From: an uncultured Acidaminococcus sp.
GTDB lineage: Bacteria; Bacillota; Negativicutes; Acidaminococcales; Acidaminococcaceae
NCBI GenBank assembly: GCA_905213155.1
Contig: CAJMHI010000008.1
Coordinates: 1-51,051, forward strand
DNA length: 51,051 nucleotides
Reading direction: 5' to 3'
The notes beneath the pieces are model-generated. The model did no database searches, was not told the origin of the DNA, and was given only the letters and a program-made list of their open reading frames with translations. Within the stretch, counting starts at the first letter, position 1, and each line of letters begins with the position of its first letter. Both the position numbers and the translations under genes were made by a program. Shown here one piece after another: positions 34,476-42,371 of the stretch.

Positions 34476-35246
34476 TTAAAGAATCTGATCCAGACCGTAT
34501 ACCAGGCCCTTACGCGCTACAATAGCACGGATTCCTCGCATGACTCCGGGCATATAACATTCCCTGCTGACCGGGTCATTTTTTATGGTGAGGGTTTCTC
34601 CCATGCTACCAAAAATAATGGTCTGGCTGGCTACAAATCCTGGTAGCCGTACACTGTGAATTTTCATGCCTTCGTAATCAGCGCCCCGGGCGTGCTCCCA
34701 TTTTTCCACTTCGTCAGCACGTCCTTGTTGAACAAAACCACCCCGTACCTTGGCAATTTTTTCTGCAGTAAGGATTGCCGTACCGCTGGGGGCATCCACT
34801 TTCTGATCGTGGTGCATTTCGATGATTTCCACCTTGGGAAAATACTTGGCTGCTTCTTCCGCCAGTTTCATCATGACCACAGCCCCCATGGCAAAATTAG
34901 GAGCAATCATAGCCCCTACTTGGTTTTGCTCTGCCAAAGATTTTACTTGTGCCAAGTCTTCCTGGGTAAAGCCGGTAGTTCCTACGACGGCATTAACACC
35001 GGCATTTAAAATCACTTTCAGGCTTTGCATGACCACATCCGGACGGGTAAAGTCCACTACTACATCGGGTTTATGTGCCGCTAAGGCAGCTGCCAGGTCT
35101 ACCTCTACAGCAACATCTTCCACGGTTTTTCCGGCACCATTCACATCTACGGCACCGACGAGTTCCATATCGTCTTGCTGCCGTACGGTAGTAAGGACAG
35201 TACGCCCCATTTTCCCCAGTGCGCCATTTACCAACACTTTGATCAT
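34476..35246 (-). CDS. dapB: 4-hydroxy-tetrahydrodipicolinate reductase
   Basis: A 256-residue NAD(P)H reductase acting right after DapA. GALGKMGRTV is the dinucleotide loop; EMHHDQKVDAPSGTA holds the catalytic His pair and substrate Lys. First gene of the operon; GGAGAGGGAG lies ahead of ATG, about 37 bases after the riboswitch terminator stem. Confidence 0.96.
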   Translation of the reverse strand: MIKVLVNGALGKMGRTVLTTVRQQDDMELVGAVDVNGAGKTVEDVAVEVDLAAALAAHKPDVVVDFTRPDVVMQSLKVILNAGVNAVVGTTGFTQEDLAQVKSLAEQNQVGAMIAPNFAMGAVVMMKLAEEAAKYFPKVEIIEMHHDQKVDAPSGTAILTAEKIAKVRGGFVQQGRADEVEKWEHARGADYEGMKIHSVRLPGFVASQTIIFGSMGETLTIKNDPVSRECYMPGVMRGIRAIVARKGLVYGLDQIL

Positions 35247-35283
35247 ACTCTCGCTCCCTCTCCTCTAGTTCCGGTCTGACCGT

Positions 35284-35317
35284 AAAAAAGCAGGCCATGG
35301 AGCTATCCCATGACCTG
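35284..35317 (-). terminator. Terminator of the lysine riboswitch
   Basis: CAGGTCATGG pairs with CCATGGCCTG (10 bp, one G-U, 7-nt loop) and is followed by CTTTTTTT on the minus strand, 38 bases before dapB. It is the expression platform that would form when lysine is bound. Confidence 0.85.
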
Positions 35318-35339
35318 TAAGAAAAAAGCCTCTTGCATA

Positions 35340-35525
35340 TGCCGGAGGACTTCATTCTAAATTCATTGACAGCTCTCCACCCGAAGGTGACAGTCCGCAA
35401 CGTATTTCCCTGCGGCCCAGCAAAACAGTGCACCCACTCGTCTGCTTCGGCGGTTCCCCTTTCGCTTTCCTCGATGGTGTCCCTCCGAAAGTTACTTTTG
35501 TACCCCGCGCCTCTATCACGTGTTA
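35340..35525 (-). ncRNA. Lysine riboswitch (L box)
   Basis: Read on the minus strand, this leader holds the L-box conserved pieces in order: AGAGGCGCG, AAAAGTAACTTT, GGAAAGCGAAAGGGGAACC-GCCGAAG, GCTGGGCCGC, TTGCGGACTGTCACC and GGTGGAGAGCTGTC. It sits between a consensus promoter and an intrinsic terminator, immediately ahead of dapB-asd-lysC-dapA, so lysine should reduce transcription. P1 boundaries are approximate. Confidence 0.92.
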
Positions 35526-35539
35526 AGTTTTATGCCAAT

Positions 35540-35568
35540 AGTATAGGCATTTTGGCAGGAAATGTCAA
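35540..35568 (-). promoter_or_regulatory. Promoter of the lysine operon
   Basis: Minus-strand TTGACA (35563-35568), exactly 17 bases, TATACT (35540-35545). Consensus -35 and near-consensus -10, with transcription expected to begin around 35533, just before the aptamer. Confidence 0.85.
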
Positions 35569-35599
35569 CAAGTAACTTTTTAAAAAGCAAAAATTTCTT

Positions 35600-36040
35600 T
35601 TATTGCAAACCTTTTCGCAGTTCTGCCTGCATACGGCTAATTAAATTTGTTAAATCTTGTACAAATTGTCTGGAATAGACGGACTGGTTCAGGGTACTGC
35701 GCTGGGCAAAAATTGCCTGGATGTCAGCACCGGGTTCTGCGTAGGCATTTAACGCATCTAAAAGGCCTGCATAGGTTCCGTGATTGGAAAACGTTGGATC
35801 GTTTTCCATGGCATGTCCCAGCGCCTGGTAGAACTGGTTCCATTCTTCAAGGGATATTTTTTCCCCTTGTGCTGCTAGTACACCCCGAACACAATGCGCT
35901 TTCAAATAGACGTATTCCCGCAACGCAATTTCCCGTTCATCAGGAAACAGCTTAAACCACTCATAAATGCGGTAGCCGCCCCAGTCTCCCCAGGGCAGGA
36001 CTACGCTTAGTACCCTATCCCATATTGATGTATCCACCAT
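35600..36040 (-). CDS. Hypothetical protein downstream of dut
   Basis: 146 residues if started at the ATG at 36040, six bases after GTGAGG; a start at 36109 would overlap dut by 62 bases and is less likely. I do not recognise a family. It looks soluble and mostly helical, aromatic-rich at the N-terminus (VLSVVLPWGDWGGYRIYEWFKLF) and ending in a basic helix (ISRMQAELRKGLQ), with no signal peptide. Translation is probably coupled to dut because the dut stop lies in its ribosome-binding site. It is the last gene of the secreted protein-dut group; only a weak AT-rich hairpin follows. Confidence 0.75.
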   Translation of the reverse strand: MVDTSIWDRVLSVVLPWGDWGGYRIYEWFKLFPDEREIALREYVYLKAHCVRGVLAAQGEKISLEEWNQFYQALGHAMENDPTFSNHGTYAGLLDALNAYAEPGADIQAIFAQRSTLNQSVYSRQFVQDLTNLISRMQAELRKGLQ

Positions 36041-36047
36041 AAGCGCC

Positions 36048-36500
36048 TCACTTTGTAGTAGAACCAAAGCCGCCGCTTCGTTCCTGTTTTTGTACTCGGT
36101 CATCGTCATCGGTGGTAAGGTATTTGTAAAAAATCCCCTGTGCCACCCGTTCGCCTTTTTTCAGGCAGACGTCCTCCCCGCTGTCATTGCCCACACTTAG
36201 CAGCAAATGTCCTTCATTGTCCGGATTGTTATAGTAGTCCGCATCTACGATGCCCACTGCATTCATAAGGCGCAGGTGCCGTTTGGCAGCCATGCTGGAG
36301 CGGATATGCATGCCTAAGAATTCATCATCTTGCATATAGGCCTTAAGCCCTGTAGCAATAAGGGCCTGTCCATGGGAGGGAATCACCACGTCTTCTGGCA
36401 GATAAATATCATACCCGGCGCTGCGCTTTGTTTGGCGGCTTGGCATAGGAAACTCTTTATCGCTGTAGGCGGTTATTTTTTCAAATCCTCTTTGTCTCAC
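36048..36500 (-). CDS. dut: Deoxyuridine triphosphatase (dUTPase)
   Basis: A 150-residue trimeric dUTPase converting dUTP to dUMP, keeping uracil out of DNA. The five motifs are in order: SAGYDI, RSSMAAKRHL, NAVGIVDADYYNNPDNEG (with catalytic Asp), GERVAQGIF and the C-terminal RSGGFGST that closes the site. The start is GTG with AAAGGAA ahead; it overlaps the preceding secreted protein gene by 20 bases in another frame. That gene's promoter would therefore drive dut. Confidence 0.94.
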   Translation of the reverse strand: MRQRGFEKITAYSDKEFPMPSRQTKRSAGYDIYLPEDVVIPSHGQALIATGLKAYMQDDEFLGMHIRSSMAAKRHLRLMNAVGIVDADYYNNPDNEGHLLLSVGNDSGEDVCLKKGERVAQGIFYKYLTTDDDDRVQKQERSGGFGSTTK

Positions 36501-36972
36501 GTTGTATCGTTCCTTTCCCCAATATATCCCACGCTTGGACTTCTTTCTCCAAATTTTCTAGAAACGTCCCTTTAGGGATGAGTTTATCTTCTTCTTTTAG
36601 TGCTTTTTTCTCCAGGGTTTTCCCTTCCTGGGATAGGAGCTGGATGTTTTCTATGCGGTAAGTATGGTCTTCCAAGTGAAGTACCACGGTGAGAAGGCAC
36701 GCTGCAGGCTTGTCATCTTTTGTCAGCTTTTTCCCAAAATGATGGGTTAATAGACGGATAAAGCTGGGATCTTTCAAGTCTATCCGGGTACGGGCCTTAA
36801 TAGTGTCTTCCTTTTTTTCTATCCGACGAAAAGACGTTACATCGCTGTAATATGCCCCCGCTGCATTCTCCTCCAGGAGCTGCCATTGCTCATTTTCTTT
36901 TGCAAATGCGTTCTGTGCCGCTCCCCCTACCAGGACCGCCAGGCAAAATAGCATTGCCCCATATTTTTTCAT
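36481..36972 (-). CDS. Small secreted protein, unknown function
   Basis: 163 residues with an N-terminal signal peptide (MKKYGAMLFCLAVLVGG, cleavage likely after NAFA). The mature part, rich in Lys/Glu, opens WQLLEENAAGAYYSDVTSF, then has CLLTVVLHLEDHTYRIENIQLL. That order recalls small surface proteins of Negativicutes, but I cannot name a family. One cysteine remains after processing. It is first in an operon with dut, which overlaps its end by 20 bases, an odd pairing of an exported protein with a nucleotide enzyme. Confidence 0.8.
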   Translation of the reverse strand: MKKYGAMLFCLAVLVGGAAQNAFAKENEQWQLLEENAAGAYYSDVTSFRRIEKKEDTIKARTRIDLKDPSFIRLLTHHFGKKLTKDDKPAACLLTVVLHLEDHTYRIENIQLLSQEGKTLEKKALKEEDKLIPKGTFLENLEKEVQAWDILGKGTIQRETKRI

Positions 36973-37014
36973 TCCCCGTTCCTCTTTCTACAAGATCACT
37001 TATTCTGCAATGTT

Positions 37015-37043
37015 ATGATACCAGTTACAGTGCACTCTGTAAA
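37015..37043 (-). promoter_or_regulatory. Promoter of the secreted protein-dut operon
   Basis: Minus-strand TTTACA (37038-37043), 17-base spacer, TATCAT (37015-37020). It begins right after the stop codon of the HD gene and ends about 43 bases before the secreted-protein start. Confidence 0.7.
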
Positions 37044-37044
37044 G

Positions 37045-37584
37045 CTAGGGCAGGAGCTCTTGTGCTTTTTTTAGATACGCCTGGGCAACAGTCTCACAAG
37101 GCAGTATCGTATAATCTACCGTTACCCGCAGGGCATTATCCCCTTCTTCCACCTTTTCGCCGTGAAGCAAATAATACAGATCGCTGTGAAGGAGGGCAGT
37201 ATCAATGGCTTTTACTTGTACCTTTTCTTCCAAGGTCAATTCTCTTCCGAGAAATTTATGATAGACGCTTTCTAAAATTCTGTCCTCTATTCGGCAATAG
37301 TCAGGTAACACTTGTTTAACTGGATGGGGCACATCGGAAAGATAACATTCACTGGCATCATGCAAGAGTGCCGCTAGCTGCACTAATGGGGAATGTCCCC
37401 GTGCTTTTGCCTCCGCAGCGGCCTGCAGGCAGTGCTGCCCCACAGAATAAAATGTCTTTACGTGCCCATTCCCCCGGCAGATCCGGGACAGAGCATGGGC
37501 GATATCAATAAGTTGAATTTTCGCTTCCTCCGGGTGCAAAGGATCAAATCCTAACCCGGAATACGTTGTAATATGGGTATCCAT
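37045..37584 (-). CDS. HD-domain phosphohydrolase
   Basis: A 179-residue metal-dependent phosphohydrolase of the HD superfamily. The motif chain is complete: TFYSVGQHCLQAA (His near 48), LLHDASECYLSDVPHPVK (His-Asp near 75) and IDTALLHSD (Asp near 130). The opening MDTHITTYSGLGFDPLHPE plus SRICRGNGHVKTFYSVGQH is typical of the YfbR-like and phage-borne HD group acting on nucleotides. Substrate is not certain. The ATG has only a weak site close by. A terminator upstream separates it from mgtA, and a promoter directly after it serves the dut operon, so it is probably monocistronic; its own promoter was not found. Confidence 0.87.
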   Translation of the reverse strand: MDTHITTYSGLGFDPLHPEEAKIQLIDIAHALSRICRGNGHVKTFYSVGQHCLQAAAEAKARGHSPLVQLAALLHDASECYLSDVPHPVKQVLPDYCRIEDRILESVYHKFLGRELTLEEKVQVKAIDTALLHSDLYYLLHGEKVEEGDNALRVTVDYTILPCETVAQAYLKKAQELLP

Positions 37585-37624
37585 TCCAAAAAATAATCTC
37601 CTCTGCTAATTTTCTTGGTACAGC

Positions 37625-37660
37625 AAAAAAACCTTCTCCGAAGAAAGGAGGAGGCTTTTT
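37625..37660 (-). terminator. Terminator of the mgtA-small ORF transcript
   Basis: CCTCCTCC pairs with GGAGAAGG (8 bp, one G-U) around a 7-nt loop; minus strand continues TTTTTTTGC. It falls 21 bases after the stop of the 42-residue gene. Confidence 0.75.
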
Positions 37661-37681
37661 TGCATTATTCGTCGCCTGTGA

Positions 37682-37810
37682 TTATCCATGACGGCGCGCA
37701 TTCGGAGTCCTGGTCCAACAAACTGCCTGCATCAGGCAGATGAGTAGACCAATGGCCCCCATGCCGGCCCAAAATAAGGGCTCAATATGCATTTCCATGA
37801 TATCCAGCAT
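37682..37810 (-). CDS. 42-residue membrane peptide downstream of mgtA
   Basis: An open reading frame of 42 codons, not listed elsewhere because it is short. AAAGGAGGAAG lies seven bases before the ATG, one of the best ribosome-binding sites in the window. The peptide reads MLDIMEMHIE, then a hydrophobic stretch at about 12-30 with GAIGLLICLMQAV, then a basic tail (TRTPNARRHG), so a single membrane span with the positive tail inside is likely. It starts 59 bases after the mgtA stop with no terminator between, and a terminator follows it, so it should share the M-box-controlled transcript. By position it recalls small MgtS/MgtR-like modulators of Mg2+ transporters; sequence similarity was not tested. 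Confidence 0.75.
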   Translation of the reverse strand: MLDIMEMHIEPLFWAGMGAIGLLICLMQAVCWTRTPNARRHG

Positions 37811-37869
37811 GGCGCTTCCTCCTTTCCTTATAAAAATTTATATCAACGTCTATCCGGCAGCCAACTGTC

Positions 37870-40620
37870 TTATAACAGGCTTCCGTAATGACGGATATAG
37901 GCCTTTTTTATACTGGTAGCCAGTAGCATGTATGCAATCACTACCAGCGCCAAGAAGTAGAAATATTGCCCTGGCAAGGGAAGAAATCCCAGTGCTCGTC
38001 CCAAAGAACCCATAAAAGGCAAAGCGGTACAAAGTGCAATGCCGCCGCAGGTGAGCATGGTCAGTGTTCCGGAGGCATGGCTTTGCAGAAAAGGAATCTT
38101 AGGCGTACGAATCATGTGAATGACTAACGTTTGTGTCCACATACTTTCTACAAACCATCCTGCCTGGAACATGGCTTCATAAGCAGCTCGCATATCCATG
38201 CCGGAAGCCGGCCCGGAAGCTACAAGCGTGCCAACGGGAATATGATGATACGTCAGACCGCCAGAAATAAACTGAGGACAGATCACAAAATACAGCACCA
38301 GGTAGGTGATCCAGTCGAACACGGAGCTGGTAGGCCCCATCCAGAGCATAAAACTGCCAATGGTGGAAGCATCCCAATTCCTTGGTTCCTTTAAATAGTC
38401 TTCATCCACATTGTCCCAAGGAATGGTAATGCAGGAAATTTCATAGGCCAGGTTTAAAATAATCAGCTGCAAGCTCATCATAGGCAGAAAAGGTAACAGC
38501 GCACTGGCAGCCAGTACAGAGAACATGTTGCCAAAGTTGCTGGATGCGGTCATTTTGATGTATTTAATCATGTTGGCATAGGTTTTCCGCCCTTCCAGAA
38601 TCCCCTCTTCCAGCACCATCAAACTCTTTTCCAAAAGGATAATGTCCGCACTTTCCTTAGCAATATCCACAGCACTGTCTACGCTGATACCAATATCTGC
38701 AATTTTTAGAGCCGGGGCATCGTTGATACCATCCCCCATAAAGCCAACAGTATGACCAGTTTTCTGGAGGGCCTGTACCACACGGGCTTTTTGGTCTGGA
38801 GAGAGTTTGGCAAAGATCGTAGTCTGTTCCACTTCTTTTTCCAGTGTTTCTTCTCCCATTTGTTCCAAATCTGCCCCCAGGAGAATATGATCTATGGGCA
38901 GACCTACCTGATGGCAGATGCAGCGTGTCGTCTTTTCATTATCCCCAGTAAGAACTTTTGTAGTAACGCCGTGCTCCCGCAGGGCCGCAATGGCAGTAGC
39001 CGCTGAATCCTTGGGCGGATCCAAGAAGGCCAGATAACCCATAAGCACCATATCTTGTTCATCCTGGATACCAAAAGCTCCTGCCGGAGAAGGATTGGTC
39101 TTTCGGGCGAGTGCAATCACCCGCATACCTTCCTCATTTAAATGATCCGCTATGGAAAGAATCTGTTTGCGTACAACCTCCGTAAGGGGCACATCTTTTT
39201 CTTCGACTTCTGCCATGGTGCAGATAGAGAGCATTTCCTCCACAGCCCCTTTGGTAATCATCTGGGTTTGTTTATCCGGGTCCACAACTACTACAGAAAG
39301 ACGCCGTCGTGCAAAATCAAAGGGGATTTCGTCCACCTTGCGATAGGTTTCCGACAGGTCCAACAGCTGCGGGTCCGCACTTTCTTCCCGCTCCGTGCGC
39401 TCAATAATCGCACGGTCCATAAAATTTTTATAGCCTGTCTGAAAATAACTGTTCAAATACGCATAGCGCAATACCCGTTGGCTGGGTTTTCCGTGAGTAT
39501 CCAGATGGTATTCCAGCACCACCTTATCCTGGGTCAGCGTCCCTGTTTTATCCGTGCATAATACATCCATAGCGCCAAAGCTTTGGATAGAGTTCAGGCT
39601 TTTCACCACAGTCTTTTTCTTCGACATGGACACAGCGCCCTTAGCCAGGCAAGTGGTGACAATCATAGGGAGCATCTCCGGGGTAAGTCCCACCGCTACA
39701 GAAATCGCAAATAAGAAAGCGGAAATCCAGTCCCCCTTATTAACACCGTTCACTACAAAAACAATCGGCACCATGGCCAGCATAAACCGGATTAAAATCC
39801 AGGATACGGCATTGACACCCTTGGTAAAGTTAGTCTCTGGCGCTTCCTTGGCCATAGAGCTGGCCAAATTCCCAAACAGAGTATGATCACCCGTACAAAC
39901 CACAAGCCCTGTGGCAGACCCGGATACGACGTTGGTCCCCATAAAGGCAATATTATTTAATTCAGTAACAGAGCGCTCTCCCGCATTTTCCACCACAGCG
40001 GAGGTCTTTTCCTGGGGTGCACTTTCCCCGGTAAGAGAAGATTGGCTGACAAATAAATCCTTTGCTTGGAGTACACGTATATCCGCCGGAACCATATCCC
40101 CTGTAGAAAGAAACACCAAATCTCCTACTACAACATCCTGCAAAGGGATTTCCAGTTTATTCCCATGACGAATCACCGTACAGGTAGTAGTGATGAGTTC
40201 CAGTAACTTCTCTGCGGCATCCCCGCTGCGTGTTTCCTGAATAAAACGCAGCGCTCCGGATAACAACACCAAAATAGCTATAATGATTACCGTCGCCGGA
40301 TTGTAGTCGCTCCGGTTATGCAATAGGGGCAGAATAATATCGGTAAAGGCGCTGACGCCGGCTAGTACAAACAAGATGACCGTAAAAGGATTAATAAAAG
40401 CTTCTGCCAGACGGGCAGGAACGCTTTTCTTTTTTTCCTTTGTAACTTTGTTTTCTCCGTGCTGCTTTCTAGAAAGTTCTACTTGATCTGCAGAAAGTCC
40501 TTGGAAGGAACTGGAAAATTGCTGTAACACTGCCGCATCAGTAAGGCCGGAAATTTGGGCCAGCAGTTTTTCTGTGATGGCAGCCTGGCTGTTTTTTTTA
40601 GTGCTCTGCTGCTTCCCCAT
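37870..40620 (-). CDS. mgtA: Magnesium-transporting P-type ATPase
   Basis: A 916-residue type III P-ATPase of the MgtA/MgtB group importing Mg2+. CTDKTGTLTQDK holds the phosphorylated Asp357; TGES (near 207 of the protein), GDGINDAPALK and about ten membrane helices complete the set. The N-terminal tail is Lys/Gln-rich. Start is the ATG at 40620 after GGAGGTGGG; a TTG six codons earlier would put the ribosome-binding site inside the gene. An M-box riboswitch and a terminator precede it, so low Mg2+ should raise expression. The 42-residue peptide gene follows. Confidence 0.96.
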   Translation of the reverse strand: MGKQQSTKKNSQAAITEKLLAQISGLTDAAVLQQFSSSFQGLSADQVELSRKQHGENKVTKEKKKSVPARLAEAFINPFTVILFVLAGVSAFTDIILPLLHNRSDYNPATVIIIAILVLLSGALRFIQETRSGDAAEKLLELITTTCTVIRHGNKLEIPLQDVVVGDLVFLSTGDMVPADIRVLQAKDLFVSQSSLTGESAPQEKTSAVVENAGERSVTELNNIAFMGTNVVSGSATGLVVCTGDHTLFGNLASSMAKEAPETNFTKGVNAVSWILIRFMLAMVPIVFVVNGVNKGDWISAFLFAISVAVGLTPEMLPMIVTTCLAKGAVSMSKKKTVVKSLNSIQSFGAMDVLCTDKTGTLTQDKVVLEYHLDTHGKPSQRVLRYAYLNSYFQTGYKNFMDRAIIERTEREESADPQLLDLSETYRKVDEIPFDFARRRLSVVVVDPDKQTQMITKGAVEEMLSICTMAEVEEKDVPLTEVVRKQILSIADHLNEEGMRVIALARKTNPSPAGAFGIQDEQDMVLMGYLAFLDPPKDSAATAIAALREHGVTTKVLTGDNEKTTRCICHQVGLPIDHILLGADLEQMGEETLEKEVEQTTIFAKLSPDQKARVVQALQKTGHTVGFMGDGINDAPALKIADIGISVDSAVDIAKESADIILLEKSLMVLEEGILEGRKTYANMIKYIKMTASSNFGNMFSVLAASALLPFLPMMSLQLIILNLAYEISCITIPWDNVDEDYLKEPRNWDASTIGSFMLWMGPTSSVFDWITYLVLYFVICPQFISGGLTYHHIPVGTLVASGPASGMDMRAAYEAMFQAGWFVESMWTQTLVIHMIRTPKIPFLQSHASGTLTMLTCGGIALCTALPFMGSLGRALGFLPLPGQYFYFLALVVIAYMLLATSIKKAYIRHYGSLL

Positions 40621-40635
40621 AGTCCCACCTCCAAA

Positions 40636-40671
40636 CAAAAATAAACCGTCCAGGCGATCACCCGAACGGTT
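40636..40671 (-). terminator. Terminator of the M-box riboswitch
   Basis: AACCGTTCGGG pairs with CCTGGACGGTT (11 bp, G-U pairs included) over a 6-nt loop; the minus strand continues TATTTTTG. It overlaps the space just ahead of the mgtA ribosome-binding site. Confidence 0.8.
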
Positions 40672-40689
40672 CTATGAAACATATCATAC

Positions 40690-40865
40690 TTCAGGGCCTA
40701 TGCCCTGCGCCACCGTACGAGCTTTAACTCTACAGGGCGGTGAAACTGCATTATGCTACACCTTATGGTTTGATGCAGCCTGTTCAGACCTAGGCGGGAT
40801 GTCTCCATCCTGTTGCGGCAGCAGTCCATATCCCTGTAGTAGCCTTACCTACCGGGTCAGTAAAC
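40690..40865 (-). ncRNA. M-box (ykoK) Mg2+ riboswitch
   Basis: Minus-strand reading gives the conserved M-box pieces in order: GGTAGGTAAGGCTACTACAGGGATATGG, CTGCTGCC, an internal hairpin region ending ATGCAG, and CTGTAGAGTTAAAGCTC. It lies between a consensus promoter and a terminator just ahead of mgtA, the classical placement. Binding of Mg2+ would favour the terminator. Ends are approximate. Confidence 0.92.
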
Positions 40866-40875
40866 TTATACTTTA

Positions 40876-40904
40876 AGTATAGGAGATATACATGTAATTG
40901 TCAA
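40876..40904 (-). promoter_or_regulatory. Promoter of the M-box/mgtA unit
   Basis: Minus-strand TTGACA (40899-40904), 17 bases, TATACT (40876-40881). The hexamers and spacing equal those of the lysine-riboswitch promoter. Confidence 0.85.
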
Positions 40905-40938
40905 TACTGAAACACTTTTTCTTTATTTGTTACAGCAT

Positions 40939-42291
40939 TTACATATCTTTCTCTGGGAGGTTCTTGAAGAATTTTCGCATTAAGAAGGCCGCAAGGGTAA
41001 AAGCACATATATCCGATACACCCTGACACCACACCAGTCCGCCAATGCCATACAATTTAGGCAGCACAGCTACTGCAGGGATCAAAAAGAGCCCGCTGCG
41101 CCCTGCTGCTACCAACATACCACTAATGGTATGTCTTGTGGTTTGGAGCGTCTGATTGCTTAAAATGCAAAGTGGCACCAGAATAAAAGTTACCGTCTGA
41201 CAGCGCAAGGCCCAAATCCCAATATGAATCACAGAAGGATCATCCCGAAACTGCCGAATAATGAGATCTGCGAAACCATATCCTGCTAGCGCCGCTACAA
41301 CAGCAAATACCATACCTGATTTTAAGGCAAACCAAAAGCCCTTGCGCAATCTGGCATATTTTTTTGCGCCATAGCTGAAGCCGCATATAGGCTGGAAGCC
41401 TTGCCCAAAGCCGATGATGACAGCGGCCGCAAAAAAGCTGAGACGAGTCACGATACTCATGGCGGCAATGGCTGCATCCCCAAAAGCCCCCGCTCCTACG
41501 TTAAGACATATGGTCGCAACACTGGCTGTACCCTGACGCATCAAGCTGGGGGCTCCGCCAGCTACCACCTCTTTAAAAAGCTGCATAGAGGGATGAATGT
41601 TTTTCAGCCGAATTGCCAGATTACCCCCACGCCGTGTCATCATAAGGAGAATACAGAAACTGACACATTGGCTCAGCACGGTGGCATAGGCGGCACCGGC
41701 AATCCCCATCCGAAAGGTAAAAATAAAAAGAGGATCCAGCGCAACATTCAAAAAGCCTCCGATGGTAATTCCGATCATCCCAAAAGCCGCACTCCCTTGA
41801 AAACGAAGATGGTTGTTCAGTGTCAGGCTCCCCATTACAATAGGAGCACCAGTCACAACAATACTCAGATATTGTACGGCATAGGGCAAAATCGTGGGAG
41901 TGGAGCCAATGTTGGCAGCGATGGGAACCACAAATAAATTTCCAGCGATCGCCAGCAAGATGCCGCAAAAAAGAGAATAAAATAAACTAGTAGCAGCCAT
42001 AATTTCCGCTTTTTTGTGCTCTTTAGCGCCTAAAAGGCGGGAAATAGAATTGCCGGACCCGATGCCAAAGAAAAAGGCAATGGCCTGGATCACGCTCATA
42101 GTAGCAAAGGTAACGCCTACTGCCGCTGTAGAACTGGTATTGAGCTTACTGACATAAAAGGTATCTGCCATATTATAAAAACTGGTGCAAAGCATGCTGA
42201 CAATAGCGGGCAGCGCCAATTCAAGCATCAGCTTTTCCACAGGAGCTTCCAGCATCCGGTGGTATTTCTTCTCTTCCAGTTCTCGTGTCAT
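40939..42291 (-). CDS. MATE-family efflux transporter
   Basis: A 450-residue inner-membrane antiporter with about twelve helices in two bundles. The N-terminal LALPAIVSMLCTSFYNMADTFYVSKL and AIAFFFGIGSGNSISRLLGA, and the repeat-two GFGQGFQPICGFSYGAKKYARLRKGF, are MATE signatures, nearest to the MepA-like drug pumps. Na+ or H+ driven export of cationic drugs is the known role. No terminator is evident after it and the M-box promoter is 35 bases away, so readthrough into the riboswitch is possible. Confidence 0.92.
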   Translation of the reverse strand: MTRELEEKKYHRMLEAPVEKLMLELALPAIVSMLCTSFYNMADTFYVSKLNTSSTAAVGVTFATMSVIQAIAFFFGIGSGNSISRLLGAKEHKKAEIMAATSLFYSLFCGILLAIAGNLFVVPIAANIGSTPTILPYAVQYLSIVVTGAPIVMGSLTLNNHLRFQGSAAFGMIGITIGGFLNVALDPLFIFTFRMGIAGAAYATVLSQCVSFCILLMMTRRGGNLAIRLKNIHPSMQLFKEVVAGGAPSLMRQGTASVATICLNVGAGAFGDAAIAAMSIVTRLSFFAAAVIIGFGQGFQPICGFSYGAKKYARLRKGFWFALKSGMVFAVVAALAGYGFADLIIRQFRDDPSVIHIGIWALRCQTVTFILVPLCILSNQTLQTTRHTISGMLVAAGRSGLFLIPAVAVLPKLYGIGGLVWCQGVSDICAFTLAAFLMRKFFKNLPEKDM

Positions 42292-42332
42292 GATGACGAC
42301 TTCTCCCTCTGATTTCTCAGCCTATAGCGGTA

Positions 42333-42357
42333 TAGAAAAGCCGCCTTACAAGGCGGC
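42333..42357 (-). terminator. Terminator of the nitroreductase gene
   Basis: GCCGCC pairs with GGCGGC around TTGTAA, followed on the minus strand by TTTTCTATA. It lies 15 bases past the nitroreductase stop. Confidence 0.8.
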
Positions 42358-42371
42358 GATATGGCATGATT

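Noticed and set aside
36041..36109. Longer start for the gene after dut
   Set aside because: Would overlap dut by 62 bases; the ATG at 36040 has a GAGG site and better spacing.
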